Under the pieces are notes generated by a model. That model had not been told where the DNA came from and ran no database searches. It was given only the letters and a program-made list of their open reading frames with translations. Shown here piece by piece: positions 60,801-64,000 of a DNA stretch of 64,000 nucleotides (its first letter is position 1; the number at the start of each line of letters is the position of its first letter). Source of the DNA: Pseudomonas hydrolytica (GTDB taxonomy: Bacteria > Pseudomonadota > Gammaproteobacteria > Pseudomonadales > Pseudomonadaceae); assembly GCF_021495345.1 (NCBI RefSeq), contig NZ_CP099397.1, positions 4,030,001-4,094,000 of the forward strand, read 5' to 3'. The position numbers were made by a program, and so were the translations under genes.

Positions 60801-62184
60801 GGACAAGGCATTAGCCAACCATAAGAATCTCTGGGTCTTGGCTGGCACTTATAGAAGATTCGAGCCAAACAACTCAGATAAACACCTAATGGAACCACTC
60901 ACTCTGCTGTGGCACCCATCAGAGGCCATGGCACAAAAACTTGGACTGGACGAAGTAAAAACTTTCGAATTTTCCAGAGGAAAAAAGTATCGCGCAGTCG
61001 CGGCAAAGGAATTCTTCCAACCACAGTGGGACCCACTAAAACCGCTCTACTCCAAAGAGCGGATGCTTGAAGAAGTCCTCAAGGATCAAGGATGGGCCAA
61101 CCTAGATAAAAAAACACCAGTGGACCTAAAGGCACTCTTGACCGCACTTGATGAAAAATCTCCTGCAATGCAGTACTGCATGGAGCTAATTTGCTCGGAG
61201 CTGTTTTTAATGACCAGCCCCGCCAATATTCGACCACTCCAAAACGAAGTTTTGGCTCTAATGGAGCGTTTCCCCAATACGCGCCCCGACAAAGCAAGCG
61301 AAATAGTTTGGGAGGACTTCAAGGCTTTAGGCGAATTACTCGACGTTGCCCAGCTTGATCGCCCCAGACGCTCCGTGCTCCTGGTTCCAGCTGCTACGTC
61401 TCGGACTAATGACTACTGGCATGCTGGTCAAGCAAGCGTACTAGCGTCTGGCACAGCAACAGTATTCTGCAATGCGGTTTTGGATAAAGCATTTGTAGGC
61501 GGGAGTTGCTTCATTGGTATTGATGCAGTTTCGCAAGCGACGAGACACGTGGGACAAGTAGGTGCTTTAACCCCCTACCATGGCTGGCATAAAGGTATCT
61601 ATTTGGGGCGTGCGTCCGACGCGCTTTCGACAGCAGACCAAGCATTAGTTGTGGTGGATCTAGACCCTATTCACGTCGTCAGCGGAAAACCACGTCCACA
61701 GTTACTAGCCGAACCAATGTCGATGGTGGCTTACCTACCTGTGGTAGAAGTGCTGGATCGAGACAAAAACAGCCATGGACTAGCACAATTATTGAGCGAG
61801 ACAGTGGATAGCAACTTTCGCGACCGGCTTGATGAACTCATGCGCTATGCCAGCCAGCGAACCAAGAACAATCCGGATCAATTCTTCGCTGCTCTCAGAA
61901 AATTGTTCGCCCGAAGAAATAGTCCGCTCCTAGACGTAGAGGATCTTGAGAATTTCTCAAGACTTTTCTCTGATGATTACGCCGTACGCGAGCGTCTGAT
62001 TGCATGGCAAAATGACCGTCACCAACAACCAGCTCCATTGTCATACCCTTTGGGTCTAGAGCCTGCATGGCTTGATTACCTAATCACAGATTTAACGGTA
62101 GGCGGTGAGTTGGCCAATGTGACTGTCCCGTCCTGGACCTCCGAAGATGCCGGTCACCCGGGAAATATGACGCCCGAGCTATAA
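54832..62184 (+). CDS. Giant primase (CHC2-TOPRIM)-reverse transcriptase-nitrilase fusion
   Basis: One uninterrupted 2450-residue frame from GTG 54832, preceded by GGAGG. Order: CHC2 zinc finger C37-x2-H40...C62-x2-C65; a TOPRIM domain with E285 in VEGFLD and D339-x-D341 in MMDNDRAG; a helical linker. The reverse transcriptase (about 640-900) has D700 in RLDAKRYYDS, GIPQGP from G781 and YVDD (D831, D832). A long helical region follows (about 900-1870, acidic Ser/Asp-rich at the end), then a nitrilase-like domain from about residue 1883 with E1978 in LPEV and C2121 in ICSEL. RT plus C-terminal nitrilase is the layout of UG1-type defence RTs (DRT type 1); a DnaG-like primase half in the same chain is not part of the description I know. 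Base composition is AT-richer than the core. A TTG seven codons upstream is a less likely start. Confidence 0.93.
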   Translation: MDVYDINEVLDKAPLHDVARSLGMVLEQRGATLKTVCPFHQDSKPSLNLFPADAQGPAHFHCFACGAHGFAIDLVKQVQGTEFLPAVQWLAKTFGIQSKRQNVTGRATEKSLTEHALAFAQKAFNKHHDSVRFKAWCIERSFDPEFLYREGLRCITQSVLVSELDTMSHGPRLEIVDGLLSLGLLVRLRKPTNSSQLKLTLPDQFRDYFHDGRVLIPIRSGQGVTSKIEGYAGRSLEAVPAEGVAKYLLSPGLRKADQLFNAHQALPATTKELKAGQATTLYIVEGFLDALRFQSLGLHAVALMGTSLSDPQFEQLKQLAENLPTGQAQAEFDVVIMMDNDRAGLTGADRLVRRLLGWRGARLRWVGFDQNAVNSLGKDPDTCLQKQTSGASAKELLDKYTLPAVAVLLVAELECTDATELQGESWTAMTFSRKERALFRVARSIRQLAGRQSLHQLEAWLDAHLKGHAGTWWQDLHDLLLDQGNARERFKASEVFLNGQAERLRQARVLAYHGARRGELPCDEEAWLTLDVSARLFDQLVTERLWQQRWESAGLYDAVHLPRKLSADTKMLDDPRLKVMPHPADLHLQQVLLNELLTQRHDQLTAAGKMFSEYVPAVRWYSSQQKVEVTGHEDELVALEGEVPALSFGYQVDMDVLEGRRPPSDQGMFRPYGQCWRAFMESLHKQSNAIGNRVHVLRLDAKRYYDSIQRYVVRDALLNPVKQALIGNGTDFFHTLLARPQTESPELVAEHLVDRLCDSLFTYSYPDPDSGETKFSQESIGIPQGPVISAYIGTIALFPVDLAARRLMRKHVRQESNQSVQPRLGYARYVDDIVLLSDSEELLSELRHTLQVAASKLDITLLLKGDSIESGTPEEVMQQLNEGRGFAASLPAWEPPLVGDGEYGWGLGGDFPQTDRQCALRLLRHPGLMDNPSKIHEKIKEAILAPDLRPTDLGLCARWIWWEVATELTDRDATPTKIWERYWHLWRYVCGEHDWTSEFEARGYDWLYAVEGLDKLLAPNPWMENDQSQSQVPKNRATLVVLANVVGTTNFFDKLPLHVVNHIHVRHRSRLVTMKARRLARPQEMPPASPPQESRQLTQIEWLCFAAEQLREPHANSHPINPLAKRQPVGRGSSVAQQICNLLLPDQGQDTSGDLDKARDLALDMVIRNVQSIRLNEVIRHFGHLLTINGETDPITILPSLPLSAQDAFWGYSGHPEKYWLYRFSRGTPKNQASFFCVELAEEGKPASMQQTQELEHKKLNELLTRSTTSETVPWRTFDAGQMNRTRRTHLAANLFISLLALQRQSESPDGNVAVPVVQHLFVSTEQNERKKLHLLADLVPHDELGVSAWHGDSDGRLRVVNVPHTGADFWRVGWAVADALGLAEDMAGETGVRDETLGDTRTSVEHYVLRQQLRKLQGVYLSESQIWSKDQDGIPNTIKRALDLLLSFDSKASPAQQTKQLFEMEAETRAMALRLQQFGVGIRRQLHEIPLRVLNRLPLWALQDLRLCKQEPDLRPDLALMLALASAIDCKNASPTEQAQGAAHALRASLALSASAVGLRGCVASLWGLSREKGARRMPDRLPIPAGWNPPDAVHHDPQPDYTAIRKWLNDGDWAALTIASPWHWMLALLGVLEGTCPQAFDLVPLQKVYSVLLAWQSDPATVGEQAIWPYDGLPALSTESWTELLEALPVAVNKLDDLLGVQVVGATAPQYRRNPHTDDFTDALSEEWSLSKPQYTGIGAADRVARVRSGARNLSAWSEVRRKGDNELLSVHTLDRKLGDWYGMATPAGEVDEKLDVPSATTATAENTTFPRPAPEAQIDPIVGHPEPNRKLDSAQNNSAENISRDSETSDSDSNYFDREFRESQRASWKRRGKAKSCAQMRVALFQWKIVDTYSHPLAEAGLSGLDLPRWVNDEIEEKCVGDFKELSEASKQGQESKWKEQRLVESWPEHRRRALLKKALEACTDLGVELLVLPEVSVRADTVEWLRDKALANHKNLWVLAGTYRRFEPNNSDKHLMEPLTLLWHPSEAMAQKLGLDEVKTFEFSRGKKYRAVAAKEFFQPQWDPLKPLYSKERMLEEVLKDQGWANLDKKTPVDLKALLTALDEKSPAMQYCMELICSELFLMTSPANIRPLQNEVLALMERFPNTRPDKASEIVWEDFKALGELLDVAQLDRPRRSVLLVPAATSRTNDYWHAGQASVLASGTATVFCNAVLDKAFVGGSCFIGIDAVSQATRHVGQVGALTPYHGWHKGIYLGRASDALSTADQALVVVDLDPIHVVSGKPRPQLLAEPMSMVAYLPVVEVLDRDKNSHGLAQLLSETVDSNFRDRLDELMRYASQRTKNNPDQFFAALRKLFARRNSPLLDVEDLENFSRLFSDDYAVRERLIAWQNDRHQQPAPLSYPLGLEPAWLDYLITDLTVGGELANVTVPSWTSEDAGHPGNMTPEL

Positions 62185-62225
62185 TCTGCGCTCCCATGAG
62201 TACGAGCAGCTAACAACTCATAGAC

Positions 62226-62254
62226 CTCTCCCTATGCTCAAAGCATAGGGAGAG
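62226..62254 (+). terminator. Hairpin after the RT gene
   Basis: Perfect 13-bp stem CTCTCCCTATGCT/AGCATAGGGAGAG with a 3-base loop, 42 bases after the RT stop. No T-run, but the position suits transcript termination or stabilisation. Confidence 0.75.
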
Positions 62255-62294
62255 ATTGAGTCGGGATGATCCAAATACAGACGTCATTGGGGTT

Positions 62295-62680
62295 CTACCC
62301 CATTCCCACGGACAGTTTGAAAAGGGCTGAAAACTTCAAATCTTGCCGGTCGACTCTACGACGCATTCGTGGGTTATGAAACCGCTCGATGTAGTCGAAG
62401 ATATTCGCGCGTGCTTCATCACGAGTTCGATACGACTGATGGGCAACGCGCTCCCGTTTGAGCTGACCGAAGAAGCCTTCACAGGCAGCGTTGTCGGCGC
62501 AATGCCCGACGGCACTCATGCTGCAGACTAGCGTGTTGCGATTTAGAAAGCGCTGGTAGTCAGCACTGGTGAATTGGCTACCGCGATCCAAATGCTCACT
62601 CACCAGTCACCCTGGCGTTGCCAGATCGCCATCTCCACCGCTCGAATCAACATCTGTCGATCCTGGCGGTGTTACATCGA
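62295..62680 (-). pseudogene. IS3-family transposase remnant
   Basis: On the minus strand, RQMLIRAVEMAIWQRQGDW is followed by a stop and frame slip. Then comes LDRGSQFTSADYQRFLNRNT...CEGFFGQLKRE...FHNPRMRRR, the end of an IS3/IS150-type integrase core. Only the last about 130 residues remain, and a piece is missing at the catalytic H-S-D-R-G site. No inverted repeats can be paired, so the element is immobile. It lies directly after the RT gene. Confidence 0.8.
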
Positions 62681-62848
62681 CCAAAATTGTACGCTGACGA
62701 TACAGTGCCTAGATTTTACATATTACACGCAGAGCTGTGCAGGAGCTTCAACACAGCCTGGGCCGGAAACAGTTCCTACACCAGACTACGCCACAGCAAG
62801 TTGGCTCACCTGGTATTGAAACCCACCATCTCCCCATGGAGCGTAATC

Positions 62849-63232
62849 ATGGAGATAGAGATGGATACTTCTTCGCGTACAACCGAGGTCCTCGATACCG
62901 CCTCTGATCAATCCCTACCGCTGCCGGGCACGGAAGCCTACGAGTCGCTTCCGCAGTTCCCCAAGGGCAGCCCCCTGCCCTTCCGGCGCACAATTCGCAA
63001 GCATGAGCTGAGACAGATAGTCCCTCTGGCTGAATCAACGATCTACGAAATGGAACGTCGTGGCGAGTTCCCCCGGCGCTTCAACCTGACACCACGTTGC
63101 GTGGTCTGGGATCTGGCCGAGGTGGAAGCCTGGATTGAGGAGCGCAAGCGAGCACCTCGGCTCAATATCAGCAAGCCGGATGTTTATCTAAGGAAAACCC
63201 GCCCTGTCCGGGCGGGCTCCAGCCAAGCATGA
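62849..63232 (+). CDS. AlpA-type transcriptional regulator/excisionase-like
   Basis: This 127-residue protein starts at ATG 62849 with GGAG 7 bases upstream. A disordered N-terminal part (about 1-45) precedes a winged-helix block (about 50-112): LRQIVPLAESTIYEMERRGEFPRRFNLTPRCVVWDLAEVEAWIEERKR (quoted here in parts: LRQIVPLAESTIYEMERR; FPRRFNLTPR; VVWDLAEVEAWIEERK). AlpA/Vis proteins control P4-type integrase genes and excision of islands. This supports an integrase nearby outside the window. Confidence 0.8.
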   Translation: MEIEMDTSSRTTEVLDTASDQSLPLPGTEAYESLPQFPKGSPLPFRRTIRKHELRQIVPLAESTIYEMERRGEFPRRFNLTPRCVVWDLAEVEAWIEERKRAPRLNISKPDVYLRKTRPVRAGSSQA

Positions 63233-63244
63233 AGTCTGCCGCCC

Positions 63245-63769
63245 TCATCCGACAAGGGCTTGCAGTTCCTTGGAGGCGGGGCGCGTTAGCCGCCGTTCTT
63301 CCTTGGCTAGATTGACCTGCAGGGCCACCTGAGCCACGTCCAAGACACCGCCAGGCAGCAAATAGCTGCCTTTGGCTTGCAGCCAAGTCAGCACATCCGC
63401 CAGGTGCCAGATCGAAGCACTGCCCTCATGCACCGGCGCCGGGAAACTGCTCGGATAAGCCAACATGAGCTTGCGCATGTTCTGGCGCGACACGCCGACG
63501 ATCTCCGCCACATCGGTGAGGCCGACCAGATCCGGTGCCACCTCGATCAGCCTGGCCGACGGTATGGCACTGCGCACGTCGGCCAGTGCGCTGCGCACAG
63601 CCGCTTCAGCGTTCTCCGCTTCACGGGTGAACTCCAGCGCCAGACGACCGGGCTGACCAATGCCGATCAACGCATCGTCGCAGCCGGCCTCGCCAAGGCG
63701 CTCGACCAACGCCTCCGGATCACGGTCATCGTCGGCCAGTTGGTATTTCAGTGTGAAGGTGTATTCCAT
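63245..63769 (-). CDS. HTH protein with N-terminal small domain
   Basis: This 174-residue protein starts at ATG 63769 (MEYTFTLKYQLADDDRDPE). Residues about 1-85 form a small alpha/beta domain. Residues about 90-145 (LTDVAEIVGVSRQNMRKLML) are a helix-turn-helix similar to AlpA-type DNA-binding parts. A longer in-frame start has no support. It follows the small protein at 63774 by 4 bases, so the two are co-transcribed. Confidence 0.72.
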   Translation of the reverse strand: MEYTFTLKYQLADDDRDPEALVERLGEAGCDDALIGIGQPGRLALEFTREAENAEAAVRSALADVRSAIPSARLIEVAPDLVGLTDVAEIVGVSRQNMRKLMLAYPSSFPAPVHEGSASIWHLADVLTWLQAKGSYLLPGGVLDVAQVALQVNLAKEERRLTRPASKELQALVG

Positions 63770-63773
63770 AGCG

Positions 63774-64000
63774 CTACTCCTCTGCGCCCCCAGCGGTCTG
63801 CCGCTGCTTACGGTGCGTGGTGCAGTTGTCGACGACGCGCCGAAGGGCACGCGCATGGTTGCCTGGGTTCTTCGGTGTGCTCCACACGCTGGTGATGCAG
63901 AACTCGCCGCAGCGACACTCTTCATCGTTGTAGGGACAGAAGATTCGTCCCCAAGCGTGGCTACCACCCAGCTCTATGCGCCAGCCCTGCTCTTCGGCAT
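63774..64000 (-). CDS. C-terminal part of a small protein, start outside window
   Basis: On the minus strand, the visible 75 residues read ...GWRIELGGSHAWGRIFCPY-(N-D-E-E)-CRCGEFCITSVWSTPKNPG... and end at TAG 63776. The GGSHAWG, clustered cysteines and WSTPKNPGNHARALRR layout resemble small island proteins paired with HTH genes. A HicA-like toxin is one possibility, but I cannot verify it. Confidence 0.55.
   Translation of the reverse strand, partial: AEEQGWRIELGGSHAWGRIFCPYNDEECRCGEFCITSVWSTPKNPGNHARALRRVVDNCTTHRKQRQTAGGAEE

Larger units (their letters stand above)
40908..64000. mobile_element. Genomic island inserted at guaA (right end outside window)
   Basis: From the guaA remnant to the window end the content is accessory: small island-type proteins, anti-phage genes, ardA, decayed parA/traF/relaxase, broken fic, an IS3 remnant and alpA. 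Long stretches (42.2-49.1 kb and 54.8-62.2 kb) are visibly AT-richer than the core. No integrase gene is seen, and it would be expected near the other end beside the intact guaA. Confidence 0.7.

Noticed and set aside
54832..62184. The RT as part of a group II intron or a retron
   Set aside because: It is fused to primase and nitrilase domains, lacks a maturase or HNH tail and has no clear msr-msd or intron ends nearby.

Overview
The window looks like a chromosome segment of a Pseudomonas, probably of the P. mendocina/alcaligenes type (inference from gene content and protein similarity as I remember it). The first 40.8 kb are GC-rich core genome with ordinary pseudomonad neighbourhoods. These include hom-thrC next to dsbC and xerD, the ffh and rpsP-rimM-trmD-rplS cluster, purT, purL, mltF and tadA. 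From about 40.9 kb to the right edge the DNA is mostly accessory. Base composition is visibly AT-richer over long stretches, and the region holds defence genes, plasmid/ICE leftovers and several decayed genes.

Region 1 (1-12.1 kb, all minus strand) is an operon-like row. In transcription order it is a DUF2170 protein (YjfI-like), a PspA/IM30 protein, a YqiJ-like membrane protein, a YqiK-like flotillin, a 1744-residue AAA+ ATPase, a rhomboid protease, a phospholipase-D-fold protein and a superfamily 1 helicase cut by the window edge. Several of these genes are translationally coupled. A two-palindrome site lies just upstream of the first gene. The set looks like a membrane-stress or membrane-repair module with a nucleic-acid arm.

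Region 2 (12.4-40.8 kb) is core metabolism and housekeeping: threonine synthesis, periplasmic disulfide isomerisation, chromosome dimer resolution, translation, protein targeting, purine synthesis, cell-wall turnover, tRNA editing and a Tat-exported multicopper oxidase. It also has a few small unassigned membrane or secreted proteins, intergenic hairpins and one 265-bp element bounded by 15-bp inverted repeats.

Region 3 (40.9-64 kb) begins at the last codons of guaA (I-E-W-E-stop), which appear without the rest of the gene. This is a known type of island insertion site, and the intact guaA and an integrase would be expected beyond the right edge. Inside are a candidate structured leader with two small proteins and an Avs-like STAND NTPase with an N-terminal PD-(D/E)xK nuclease. 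They are followed by a Septu-like PtuA ATPase/PtuB HNH pair and an ArdA antirestriction protein. Next comes a broken conjugation/partition module: iteron-like repeats, frameshifted parA, an RHH partner, shattered traF and a trace of relaxase. A broken fic gene and a possible Mrr scrap follow.

The most striking gene of the window is at 54832-62184. It is a single 2450-residue polypeptide that joins a DnaG-like CHC2 zinc finger and TOPRIM primase half, a reverse transcriptase (YVDD) and a nitrilase-like domain. It resembles the RT-nitrilase defence reverse transcriptases (UG1/DRT type 1 group) but with a primase fused in front. An IS3-family remnant, an AlpA-type regulator and a small HTH/partner pair end the window.
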